A stretch of 64,000 nucleotides of DNA from the NCBI RefSeq assembly GCF_049800835.1, contig NZ_JBNAFU010000007.1, forward strand, positions 124,001 to 188,000, written 5' to 3'. The translations under genes and the position numbers were made by a program. This DNA comes from Dinoroseobacter sp049800835. GTDB taxonomy: Bacteria; Pseudomonadota; Alphaproteobacteria; Rhodobacterales; Rhodobacteraceae. Below, piece after piece: positions 1 to 7,100 of this stretch (positions within the stretch are counted from its first letter, which is position 1; each line of letters starts with the position of its first letter). The notes under the pieces are model-generated. The model searched no databases, was not told where the DNA came from, and saw only the letters and a list, made by a program, of their open reading frames with translations.

Positions 1-872
1 ACGGTATCGGAGAGGTCCTGCACACCATCGAGACCTCAAAGTCCGCGCCGCAGGTCACACCCGCGAAGATCACGTTTTCCGAATTGGGCGCCGGCCTGAA
101 GCGGATGAACCAGCTGTGGAAGACCATGTCGATCGGCTCGTTCCTGGGCTTCTTCGTCGGCATGCTGCCCGCCGCAGGCGCGACCCCGGCCTCGCTTATG
201 GCCTACGGGATCGCCAAGACCACGTCGAAAAACAGCGACCGGTTCGGAAAGGGCGAGATCGAGGGCGTCGCCGCGCCCGAGACCGCAAACAATGCCGCCT
301 CCACCGGCTCGCTTCTGCCGATGCTGACGCTCGGCATTCCCGGGTCGCCCACCACGGCGCTTCTGCTGGGTGGGATGGTGATGTGGGGCCTCGTGCCCGG
401 TCCGATGCTGTTCATCGAACAACCCGATTTCGTCTGGGGCCTGATCAGTTCGCTCTATACGGCCAACTTCGCCGCCGTGCTGATCAACCTCGCGCTGATC
501 CCGCTCTTTGTCTGGGCTCTGCGGATGCCGTTTACGGTGCTCTGCGCGCTCGTGATGGTGCTGTGCATCGTCGGCGGCTACGCCCCCAGCCAGAAAATAC
601 ATGATGTCTGGCTTATTGCCGCCTTTGGCATCGCGGGCTATCTGTTGCGCAAAGCCGACTATCCGCTGGCTCCGCTGGTGCTTGCACTGGTGCTCGGGCC
701 GCTGATGGAAAAGAGCTTTCGCCAGACGCTGGTGGCCGAACAGGGCAACATCCTTGCCTTCGTGGAACGCCCGCTCTCGGCGACCTTCATGGCGCTGGCA
801 CTGATGTTCTTCTTGCTGCCGCTGTTGCAATACCTTCGCAAGCCGCGCGCCAAGCGCATGCCTGCGGAGTAG
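1..872 (+). CDS. TctA-family tripartite tricarboxylate transporter permease (3' part)
   Basis: The reading frame is open from base 3, so the gene begins outside the window; about 289 residues of a family usually near 500 residues are present. The large multi-span permease of a TTT uptake system moves carboxylates across the inner membrane with a TctC binding protein and a small TctB subunit. Seen in the sequence: the family signature GIPGSPTTALLLGG followed by MWGLVPGP, and several hydrophobic helices up to the basic C-terminus (RKPRAKRMPAE). An acyl-CoA ligase gene follows 25 bp later with its own ribosome site, so the imported acid may be activated by it (inference). The substrate cannot be read from this part. 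Confidence 0.88.
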   Translation, partial: GIGEVLHTIETSKSAPQVTPAKITFSELGAGLKRMNQLWKTMSIGSFLGFFVGMLPAAGATPASLMAYGIAKTTSKNSDRFGKGEIEGVAAPETANNAASTGSLLPMLTLGIPGSPTTALLLGGMVMWGLVPGPMLFIEQPDFVWGLISSLYTANFAAVLINLALIPLFVWALRMPFTVLCALVMVLCIVGGYAPSQKIHDVWLIAAFGIAGYLLRKADYPLAPLVLALVLGPLMEKSFRQTLVAEQGNILAFVERPLSATFMALALMFFLLPLLQYLRKPRAKRMPAE

Positions 873-897
873 GAAAGAAAAACGGGGAGACACATCA

Positions 898-2439
898 ATG
901 GCAACCACCTATGCCGCGCTTATCGCTGCGCATCCTGACGGCGCGCCCGCCATAGGGGCACCGGACCGGCCCTGGCTCGACTATGCCGGACTGCGTGCCC
1001 AGACCGAGGCCACCCGCACCGCCCTGCACGCCGCAGGCGTCGGGCGCGGCGACCGGGTCGCGATCGTGCTGCCGAACGGGCCGGAAATGGCCAGCGCCTT
1101 CGTCACGGTGGCGCAGGTCGCCACGACTGCCCCGTTGAACCCGTCCTACAAGCAGGAAGAGTTCGAGTTCTATCTGGAGGACCTGAAGGCCAAGGCGATC
1201 ATCCTCGCTGACGGCTATGATGGTCCGGCGCTGGGGGCGGCGCGGAAATTCAACCTTCCGGTCCTGCGTCTGGCGTTCGAGGCAGACCAACCCGCAGGCA
1301 CCTTCGTGCTGACGGCAGAAGGCAGCGCGGGCACCGCCGACACGGCTGCGCCCACGCCCGATGACGTTGCGCTGATCCTGCATACGTCCGGCACCACCTC
1401 GCGTCCCAAGATCGTGCCACTGCTGCAATCCAACGTCGCAGCTTCGGCCCATAACATCATGCAATCGCTGGAACTTTCCCCTGCGGATCGCTGCATGAAT
1501 GTCATGCCGCTCTTTCACATTCACGGGCTCGTGGCGGCCGTCTCGGCCTCGCTCGCCGCGGGTGCCTCGATCTGGTGCACGGGCGGGTTCAACGCGCTCG
1601 CCTTCTTCGGTCAGCTGTCGACCTGCAAGCCCACATGGTACACCGCCGTGCCCACCATGCATCAGGCGATCCTCGCCCGCGCGGGCCGTAACGCCGAGAT
1701 CATCAAGGACGCCAACCTGCGCTTTCTGCGGTCCTCTTCGGCCTCCTTGCCCGCACCCGTGATGGCCGAGTTGGAGAAGACTTTCGAGGCCCCGGTGATC
1801 GAAGGCTATGGCATGACCGAGGCGGCGCACCAGATGTGCTCGAACCCGCTTGGGATGGGCACGCAGAAACCGGGTGCCGTGGGTGTCGCCGCAGGCCCCG
1901 AGGTGCGCATCGCGCACGAAACGGACAACGCGCTGCTGCCCGATGACGCGACGGGCGAGATCGTGATCTCCGGCCCCAACGTCACGCCGGGCTACGAAGG
2001 CAACCCCGAGGCGAACGAGAAAAACTTCTTCGAGGCCGACGGCAAGCGCTGGTTCCGCACTGGCGACCAAGGCACGTTCGACAGCGACCGCTACCTGCAC
2101 CTGACCGGTCGGTTGAAGGAAATCATCAACCGGGGCGGCGAGAAGGTCAGCCCGCTGGAGGTGGATGCGATCCTGCTGGAGCATCCCGAGATCGCGCAGG
2201 TCGTCACCTTTGCCCTGCCCCATCCCAAACTTGGGGAGGAAGTCGCCGCCGCTGTCGTTTTGACCGAAGGCTCCGCGCTGGACGAACGCGCGATCCGTGA
2301 CTTCGCGGCCTCGCGCCTTGCGGATTTCAAGACGCCCCGCAAGGTCGTGATCCTCGACGAGTTGCCCAAAGGGGCGACCGGCAAGATCCAACGCATCGGC
2401 ATGGCGGAAAAGCTCGGGCTCATCGAAAAGGCCGCCTGA
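898..2439 (+). CDS. AMP-dependent acyl-CoA synthetase, oxalyl-CoA synthetase-like
   Basis: A 513-residue ANL-superfamily ligase that activates a carboxylate as its adenylate and then forms a CoA thioester in the cytoplasm. Motifs seen: phosphate loop TSGTTSRPK at about residues 163-171, GYGMTEA near 303, WFRTGD, the hinge GRLKEIINRGGEKVSP, and the C-terminal PKGATGKIQR with the catalytic lysine. The N-terminal stretch APLNPSYKQEEFEFYLEDL resembles the plant AAE3/yeast Pcs60 group (oxalate-CoA ligases) from memory, so oxalate or another short dicarboxylate is a reasonable guess but not proven. The GGGGAGA ribosome site precedes ATG 898. It lies downstream of a TctA permease and upstream of a ketopantoate reductase-type gene. 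Confidence 0.8.
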   Translation: MATTYAALIAAHPDGAPAIGAPDRPWLDYAGLRAQTEATRTALHAAGVGRGDRVAIVLPNGPEMASAFVTVAQVATTAPLNPSYKQEEFEFYLEDLKAKAIILADGYDGPALGAARKFNLPVLRLAFEADQPAGTFVLTAEGSAGTADTAAPTPDDVALILHTSGTTSRPKIVPLLQSNVAASAHNIMQSLELSPADRCMNVMPLFHIHGLVAAVSASLAAGASIWCTGGFNALAFFGQLSTCKPTWYTAVPTMHQAILARAGRNAEIIKDANLRFLRSSSASLPAPVMAELEKTFEAPVIEGYGMTEAAHQMCSNPLGMGTQKPGAVGVAAGPEVRIAHETDNALLPDDATGEIVISGPNVTPGYEGNPEANEKNFFEADGKRWFRTGDQGTFDSDRYLHLTGRLKEIINRGGEKVSPLEVDAILLEHPEIAQVVTFALPHPKLGEEVAAAVVLTEGSALDERAIRDFAASRLADFKTPRKVVILDELPKGATGKIQRIGMAEKLGLIEKAA

Positions 2440-2478
2440 TCGCCTATACCGCTGACGGGCGCACCGGTTTGGAAGGAC

Positions 2479-2523
2479 GGGTGCCTCCGGCGGAGGTATT
2501 TCAGCACAAAAGAAACAGGAAGG
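2479..2523. repeat. Rhodobacterales-type intergenic element with CCTCCGGCGGAGG palindrome
   Basis: Between two plus-strand genes lies GTGCCTCCGGCGGAGGTATTT followed by an A-rich stretch. The core is a perfect 6-1-6 palindrome. I recall very similar intergenic sequences repeated many times in Rhodobacterales genomes; only one copy is seen here. It could act as a transcript-end hairpin, since T-rich sequence follows it. Confidence 0.5.
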
Positions 2524-2560
2524 CGCGCCTTGCCCCCGGCATGGCGCGATGGGGAGAGGG

Positions 2561-3538
2561 ATGAAGATCTGTATTTTCGGCGCCGGCGCAATCGGCGGAT
2601 ACATGGGCGTGAAACTGGCCGAGGCCGGCGCGGATGTCAGCCTCGTGGCACGCGGCCCGCATCTGGCCGCGATGAAGGAAAACGGCCTGAACCTGATCGA
2701 GGAAGGCGACCAGCGCACGAACGTGGCCGTTACGGCCTCTGACAACCCTGAGGATCTCGGGCCGCAGGACTACGTGATCGTCACGCTCAAGGCGCATTCG
2801 GTCCCGCCGGTCGTGCCCAAGATGCAACCCCTGATCGGCGAGAACACAACCATCGTCTCGGGCGTGAACGGCGTGCCGTGGTGGTATTTCCACAAGATCG
2901 GCACCGATCTCGAAGGCACGCGGCTCGAAAGTGTCGATCCCGGCAACGCGCAATGGGACGGGTTCGGCCCGGACCGGGTGCTGGGCTGCGTCGTCTACCC
3001 GGCAGCCGAGGTGATCGAGCCCGGCGTGATCAACCATATCGAGGGCAATCGCTTCTCGCTCGGCGAACCGTCGGGCGAAAAGTCGGAACGGGCGTTGGCG
3101 CTGTCGAAGGCGCTCAGTTCCGCTGGCCTCAAGGCCCCTGTGCGTCCCCGGATCCGGGACGAGATCTGGGTCAAGCTCTGGGGCAACCTGTCCTTCAACC
3201 CGATCTCTGCCCTGACCCACGCCACGCTTGACGTGCTCTGCACCGATCCCGGCACCCGTGCGGTCGCCCGCGGCATGATGGTGGAGGCGCAGACCGTCGC
3301 CGAAAAGCTCGGCGTCAAATTCCCCATCGATGTCGACAAGCGCATCGATGGCGGGGCTGCCGTGGGCGCGCACCGCACCTCCATGTGGCAGGACCTCGAC
3401 CAGGGCCGCCCGATGGAGATTGACGCGCTGGTAACCTCCGTACAGGAGCTCGGCCGCCTGACGGACACGCCCACCCCCACCATCGACACTGTGCAGGCGC
3501 TTGTGGCTCTGCGCGGCAAGACAGCCGGACTTTACTGA
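2561..3538 (+). CDS. 2-dehydropantoate 2-reductase family protein (PanE/ApbA-like)
   Basis: Start chosen at ATG 2561, directly after the purine-rich GGGGAGAGGG; an ATG 12 bp upstream lies inside the poor context before it. The 325-residue product begins MKICIFGAGAIGGYMG, a Rossmann nucleotide-binding motif, and has the family C-terminal helical domain (DEIWVKLWGNLSFNPISALT and SMWQDLDQGRPMEID with the conserved dimer/substrate region). The family reduces 2-oxoacids such as ketopantoate with NADPH. The location beside a carboxylate transporter and CoA ligase suggests a catabolic ketoacid reductase rather than the pantothenate enzyme, but this is inference; many genomes carry several paralogues. 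Confidence 0.78.
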   Translation: MKICIFGAGAIGGYMGVKLAEAGADVSLVARGPHLAAMKENGLNLIEEGDQRTNVAVTASDNPEDLGPQDYVIVTLKAHSVPPVVPKMQPLIGENTTIVSGVNGVPWWYFHKIGTDLEGTRLESVDPGNAQWDGFGPDRVLGCVVYPAAEVIEPGVINHIEGNRFSLGEPSGEKSERALALSKALSSAGLKAPVRPRIRDEIWVKLWGNLSFNPISALTHATLDVLCTDPGTRAVARGMMVEAQTVAEKLGVKFPIDVDKRIDGGAAVGAHRTSMWQDLDQGRPMEIDALVTSVQELGRLTDTPTPTIDTVQALVALRGKTAGLY

Positions 3539-3547
3539 CAGGAAAAA

Positions 3548-3573
3548 GGGGCGCGTCCATCACAGCGCGCCCC
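3548..3573 (-). terminator. Rho-independent terminator of the cox operon
   Basis: An 8-bp GC stem (GGGGCGCG / CGCGCCCC) with a 10-nt loop lies between two convergent genes. Read on the minus strand it is followed at once by TTTTTCC, so it is well placed to end transcription 28 bp after coxG. It may also stop readthrough from the plus-strand reductase gene. Confidence 0.75.
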
Positions 3574-3601
3574 CAGCAACCTGGTCCAATGTGAGTGGAT
3601 G

Positions 3602-4060
3602 TCAGGCGTCGGCCGTCTCTGCGACCTTATCCTTGAAATTGCTGAAAAACTTGGCCGACAGCTTCTTCGCCGTCCCGGCCACCAGCCGCGATCCAAGCTG
3701 CGCGAGCTTGCCGCCGATCTCGGCTTTCGCGGTATAGGTCAGCAACGTCTCGGCCCCGCGATCCTCAAGCGTCACATCCGCGCCGCCCTTTGCAAACCCA
3801 GCCGCGCCGCCGGACCCTTCCCCGGTCAGCGAAAACTGCTCGGGCGCGCCGGCAGTATCCAGCGTGACGTTCCCGCCGAACTTGGCCTTCACCGGCCCGA
3901 TCTTCAGGACAACCTTGGCCTCAAGTTCGGTGTCGGAGTGTTTGGTCAGTTCCTCGCACCCCGGAATGCAGTCGCGCAGCACGTCCGGATCGTTCAGCGC
4001 CGCGTACACCTGATCGCGCGGCGCGGGGATGAGGATTTCGTCTTTCAGCTCGAGTGCCAT
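3602..4060 (-). CDS. coxG: CoxG, SRPBCC-fold CO dehydrogenase subunit G family
   Basis: 152 residues, starting MALELKDEILIPAPRDQVYAAL; the start at 4060 has AAAGGA 11 bp upstream, a site that overlaps the stop codon of the preceding 27-residue frame. The N-terminal IPAPRDQVYAALNDPDVLRDCIPGCE is the CoxG/SRPBCC signature. CoxG proteins accompany form I CO dehydrogenases and are thought to link the enzyme to the membrane or quinone pool. The Oligotropha protein is, as I recall, about 205 residues with a longer C-terminus; this one stops after the SRPBCC fold (GSRLVAGTAKKLSAKFFSNFKDKV) and shows no membrane helix. Last gene of the cox operon, followed by a terminator. Confidence 0.9.
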   Translation of the reverse strand: MALELKDEILIPAPRDQVYAALNDPDVLRDCIPGCEELTKHSDTELEAKVVLKIGPVKAKFGGNVTLDTAGAPEQFSLTGEGSGGAAGFAKGGADVTLEDRGAETLLTYTAKAEIGGKLAQLGSRLVAGTAKKLSAKFFSNFKDKVAETADA

Positions 4061-4074
4061 CTGTCGTGGTCCTT

Positions 4075-4158
4075 TCAGCAGCAGGGAAACTTGATCTTGG
4101 CCAGAAGGTCTATCTGATCCGGCGTCGGGCGCAGGCGCTTCCAGAGGCGGCGGATCAT
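4075..4158 (-). CDS. 27-residue peptide encoded between coxF and coxG
   Basis: A short frame with ATG at 4158 whose first bases overlap the coxF stop (ATGA) and whose TGA at 4075 overlaps the coxG ribosome site. The product starts MIRRLWKRLRPTPDQ and ends LLAKIKFPCC: a strongly basic, Trp-containing first third and a terminal pair of cysteines. The four-base overlap and the filling of the exact gap between two real genes are what a translationally coupled gene looks like. Function unknown. Terminal Cys-Cys could be a metal, thiol or lipid attachment point, but nothing here shows that. Confidence 0.6.
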   Translation of the reverse strand: MIRRLWKRLRPTPDQIDLLAKIKFPCC

Positions 4159-4976
4159 GTCTCTGCCTCCCGCTGGCCACCGCGTCGGACCGAAACGATC
4201 TCGGCAAGGATCGACAACGCGATCTCGTCCGGCGTAATCGCATGCAGGTGCAGACCGGCAGGTGCGCGCACGGCCGACAGCGCCTGAGGGTCGACCCCAT
4301 CCGCCTCAAGCCGCGCACGCAGGGTCGCGAATTTGCGGCGCGAGCCGACAAAGGCCACGTATTCGCCGCTTCCCGCACTGAGCGCGGCGCGCAAGGCGGC
4401 TTCGTCGCCCTTGCCCTGCGTGGCCACCACCGTGAACCGGCCCGCATCGCTTTCGGTGTCAAACGCATAGGATTCCGACACGCTCACGCCCTCGGGCGCG
4501 TGGTCGAGCCCCGGGGCGGCCAGACGCATGTCGAAATCGAAGGACGCGCCCAGTTTCGCCAGCGCCAGCGCGACGGGCCCCGCCCCGCAGATCTGCAGCA
4601 CCGGCCGCGGCAGGACCGGTTCGACGAATATATCCATGGATCCTTTCGACGGGCAGCCATTGCGCGCAAACCGCACGCCCGCGCGCTCCTCGCCCGGGCT
4701 CACGCCCTCGGCTTCCAGCAATTCCTCGGGACGCAAGGACAGGAACCGCGTCTGGCCATCCTCGACCGCCTCGCGCGCCGCGCGGCCAATCGCGCCCCGC
4801 ACGCAGCCGCCACCGACCCATCCGGCCAGGATCGTCCCATCCGCGCCAACCAGCGCCTTGGCCCCGGGCTTGGCCGAGGTCGCCTCCAGCGTGCGCACGA
4901 CCGTCGCCACGGCAAAGGCCCGACCCGCCGCACGCAACGCCGCGAGTTCAGTGTCGAAGTCCTGTTCCGCTCTCAT
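4155..4976 (-). CDS. coxF: CoxF, XdhC-family molybdenum-enzyme maturation protein
   Basis: 273 residues from ATG 4976 (a GTG at 4979 is an alternative). XdhC-type proteins bind the molybdenum cofactor and help insert or sulfurate it in xanthine-dehydrogenase-family enzymes. Seen: the N-terminal XdhC/CoxI domain with WVGGGCVRGAI, the NGCPSKGSMDIFVEP motif, and a Rossmann-like C-terminal domain (QICGAGPVALALAKLG) closing with AGLHLHAITPDEIALSILAEIV. The position after coxD-coxE and before coxG matches coxF in Oligotropha carboxidovorans. The start overlaps the coxE stop and the stop overlaps the next start, so it is translationally coupled on both sides. Confidence 0.88.
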   Translation of the reverse strand: MRAEQDFDTELAALRAAGRAFAVATVVRTLEATSAKPGAKALVGADGTILAGWVGGGCVRGAIGRAAREAVEDGQTRFLSLRPEELLEAEGVSPGEERAGVRFARNGCPSKGSMDIFVEPVLPRPVLQICGAGPVALALAKLGASFDFDMRLAAPGLDHAPEGVSVSESYAFDTESDAGRFTVVATQGKGDEAALRAALSAGSGEYVAFVGSRRKFATLRARLEADGVDPQALSAVRAPAGLHLHAITPDEIALSILAEIVSVRRGGQREAET

Positions 4977-6157
4977 CACAACCTCTCCAAAGCAGGGGCA
5001 AGTGCCGCCAGATCATCCAGCGTGGCCGCCGGGGCAAAATGGTCCAGATGCGGCAAGGCCGCCGCCATCGCCCCCGCAACCGGCGCATAGTCGCGCCAGC
5101 CCTTAAGCGGGTTCAGCCAGATCAGCTTGCCGCCACGTTTCCTGATCTTTTCCAAGGCTGCACCGGTGCGGCTCGCCGGGTCCGTGTCATAGCCATCCGA
5201 CAGCACGATCACGACCGTGCGCCCGTCCACACAGCGGCGCGCCGGCCCGGTGGCGAAGTCTTCCAATGCGGCCCCGATCCTGGAACCGCCGCCAAACCCG
5301 TCCGCCAGCAGCGTCAGTCGGTTCAGAGCCCGCATCGGGTCCTCATCCCGGAGCGCCGCCGCGATCCGCACCAGCCGGGTGTGAAACAGATACGCATCGG
5401 CATTCGGGTCCGCCCGCATCAACCCGGCAAGAAAGGCCAGAAACGGACGCGCATACACGGTCATCGAGCCCGAGACATCCACCAGCGCCACGATCCGCAT
5501 GGGCCTGTCTGGCCGCGCCTTTCGGTAAAGACGCACAGGCTCCCCGCCCGTGGCCAGCGACCGACGCACGACGCGACGAAAATCCATACCCTGCCCCTTG
5601 GCCGCAGCCTTGCGGCGGCGGGATCGGCGATCGCGCAGGGCCGCACCCAGACGTTCGGCCACTTTCTCAGCCGCGCGAATATCCGATGCCGCCACCACAT
5701 CGCGCAGGTCCTTTTTCATCATGTTGGCCTTGCGCGACGCGACGAGCCGCCCTTCGCCGTCCATCTCCATCGCCTCCGCACCCGGATCAGTCTCGGGGCT
5801 TTCGGCCCGGCCCGCGCCACCCGATGCCCCGCCCTTGGCAAATTCCGAACTGCGCTGGTCGCGCTTGGGGCTCTGGCTGGGCACCGCCTTCTGGCGCACG
5901 CGCCCGCCCGACAACCAATAGGCATCGAAAAGCGCATCGAACCCTTCGGCCTCCTCGCGGCTGCCAGCGCACACCGCACGCAGGGCGCGACGCGCCTCTT
6001 CGTGGCGGGCGGCATCTACGCAGGTGAGCGCCGCAAGCGCGTCCTCACACGCCCCCACACCAAGGCTCAGGCCGTGGCTGCGCAGATGCGCCATGAACCC
6101 CGCCATGCGCGCCGCAGGCCCGGCATCGCGGGCGGCAAAGCGGGTCACGCGGCTCAT
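4976..6157 (-). CDS. coxE: CoxE, VWA-domain protein
   Basis: 393 residues. The C-terminal half is a von Willebrand factor A domain with an intact metal-ion-dependent adhesion motif DVSGSM at residues 227-232 and later ADGFGGGSRIG and LSDGYD elements. CoxE works with the MoxR-type ATPase CoxD in maturation of the CuSMo centre of CO dehydrogenase. The middle (about residues 90-140) is a charged, low-complexity linker. The start overlaps the coxD stop by four bases (ATGA), as expected for a stoichiometric partner pair. The function is inferred from family and operon position. Confidence 0.9.
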   Translation of the reverse strand: MSRVTRFAARDAGPAARMAGFMAHLRSHGLSLGVGACEDALAALTCVDAARHEEARRALRAVCAGSREEAEGFDALFDAYWLSGGRVRQKAVPSQSPKRDQRSSEFAKGGASGGAGRAESPETDPGAEAMEMDGEGRLVASRKANMMKKDLRDVVAASDIRAAEKVAERLGAALRDRRSRRRKAAAKGQGMDFRRVVRRSLATGGEPVRLYRKARPDRPMRIVALVDVSGSMTVYARPFLAFLAGLMRADPNADAYLFHTRLVRIAAALRDEDPMRALNRLTLLADGFGGGSRIGAALEDFATGPARRCVDGRTVVIVLSDGYDTDPASRTGAALEKIRKRGGKLIWLNPLKGWRDYAPVAGAMAAALPHLDHFAPAATLDDLAALAPALERL

Positions 6158-7032
6158 GCGGCCTTGCCCGCCAACCGCTGCGCCACTTCGAGCGGAACCG
6201 CATCACGGTCCGCGCGCGTTTTCAGCAACGTGGCCAGCGTGGCGCCCAGAACTGCCGGATCCTCGTTCAGATCGGCAATTCCAAGGCCCGAAATGGCCGC
6301 CGCGAAGTCTAACATTTCTGCGATCCCGGGGGTCTTTTCCAGCTCTTCGCGCCGGATCGCTTGCACAAACCCGACAATCTGCGCCGAAAGCCGATCTTCG
6401 ATTTCAGGGCAGCGCGCGTTCAGGATCGCAAGCTCTGCCCCGCGCTCCGGGTAGTCCACATAGGCATAAATGCACCGCCGCCGCAGCGCGTCCGACAGAT
6501 CGCGCGTGCCGTTCGCCGTCAGGATCACCAGCGGGCGGCTGACCGCTGCGATCGTGCCCAGCTCCGGCACGGTGATCTGGAAATCCGACAGCACCTCCAG
6601 CAGGTAGGCTTCGAACTCTTCATCCGCGCGGTCGATCTCATCGATCAGCAGAACCGGCGGTACCTTCTGCCGGATCGCGCGCAGCAAGGGACGCTCCAGC
6701 AGGAACTCTTCCGAGAATATCCGCGCTTCGACCGCGCGGCCCGTCTCGCCGTCCTCGGCGGCCGCCCGAATGGCCAGCAACTGCCGCTGGTAATTCCATT
6801 CATAGATCGCGTGCGCCGCATCCAGCCCTTCGTAGCATTGCAGCCGGATCAGCTCGGTCGCCCGGATCGCCGACAGCACGCGCGCCACTTCGGTCTTGCC
6901 GACGCCTGCCGCCCCTTCCAACAGCAAGGGCCGCCCAAGCCGCAGCGCAATATGCAGCGCCATCGCCAGATCGTCCGAGGCGACATAGCCCTCGTCCGCC
7001 ATCTCGGCCTGCAGCGTGCTCCAGTCTGTCAT
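6154..7032 (-). CDS. coxD: CoxD, MoxR-type AAA+ ATPase
   Basis: 292 residues from ATG 7032, chosen because GGGAGAGAG lies just upstream and because the longer frame runs into the coxL end. Walker A GAAGVGKT is at residues 40-47, Walker B VLLIDEIDRAD at about 127-137, with a sensor region VILTANGTRDLSDALRRRC. CoxD is the ATP-driven chaperone that, with CoxE, builds the [CuSMoO2] active site on CoxL. It follows coxL after 68 bp and overlaps coxE. Confidence 0.92.
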   Translation of the reverse strand: MTDWSTLQAEMADEGYVASDDLAMALHIALRLGRPLLLEGAAGVGKTEVARVLSAIRATELIRLQCYEGLDAAHAIYEWNYQRQLLAIRAAAEDGETGRAVEARIFSEEFLLERPLLRAIRQKVPPVLLIDEIDRADEEFEAYLLEVLSDFQITVPELGTIAAVSRPLVILTANGTRDLSDALRRRCIYAYVDYPERGAELAILNARCPEIEDRLSAQIVGFVQAIRREELEKTPGIAEMLDFAAAISGLGIADLNEDPAVLGATLATLLKTRADRDAVPLEVAQRLAGKAA

Positions 7033-7100
7033 AACTCTCTCCCGCAAGGGGTCGGAGGAACCACGGGGCAGCCAAGGCCACCCCGTGCGCTCCCCGCTGC

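Noticed and set aside
895..2745. 616-residue minus-strand open frame opposite the CoA ligase
   Set aside because: It is antisense to a gene with clear motifs, is rich in Arg/His/Gly as expected of a GC-rich shadow frame, and has no domain. The same holds for long antisense frames over gatB (13028-14692), coxL (7935-9701), soxA (27521-29053) and the ABC permease (51986-53290).
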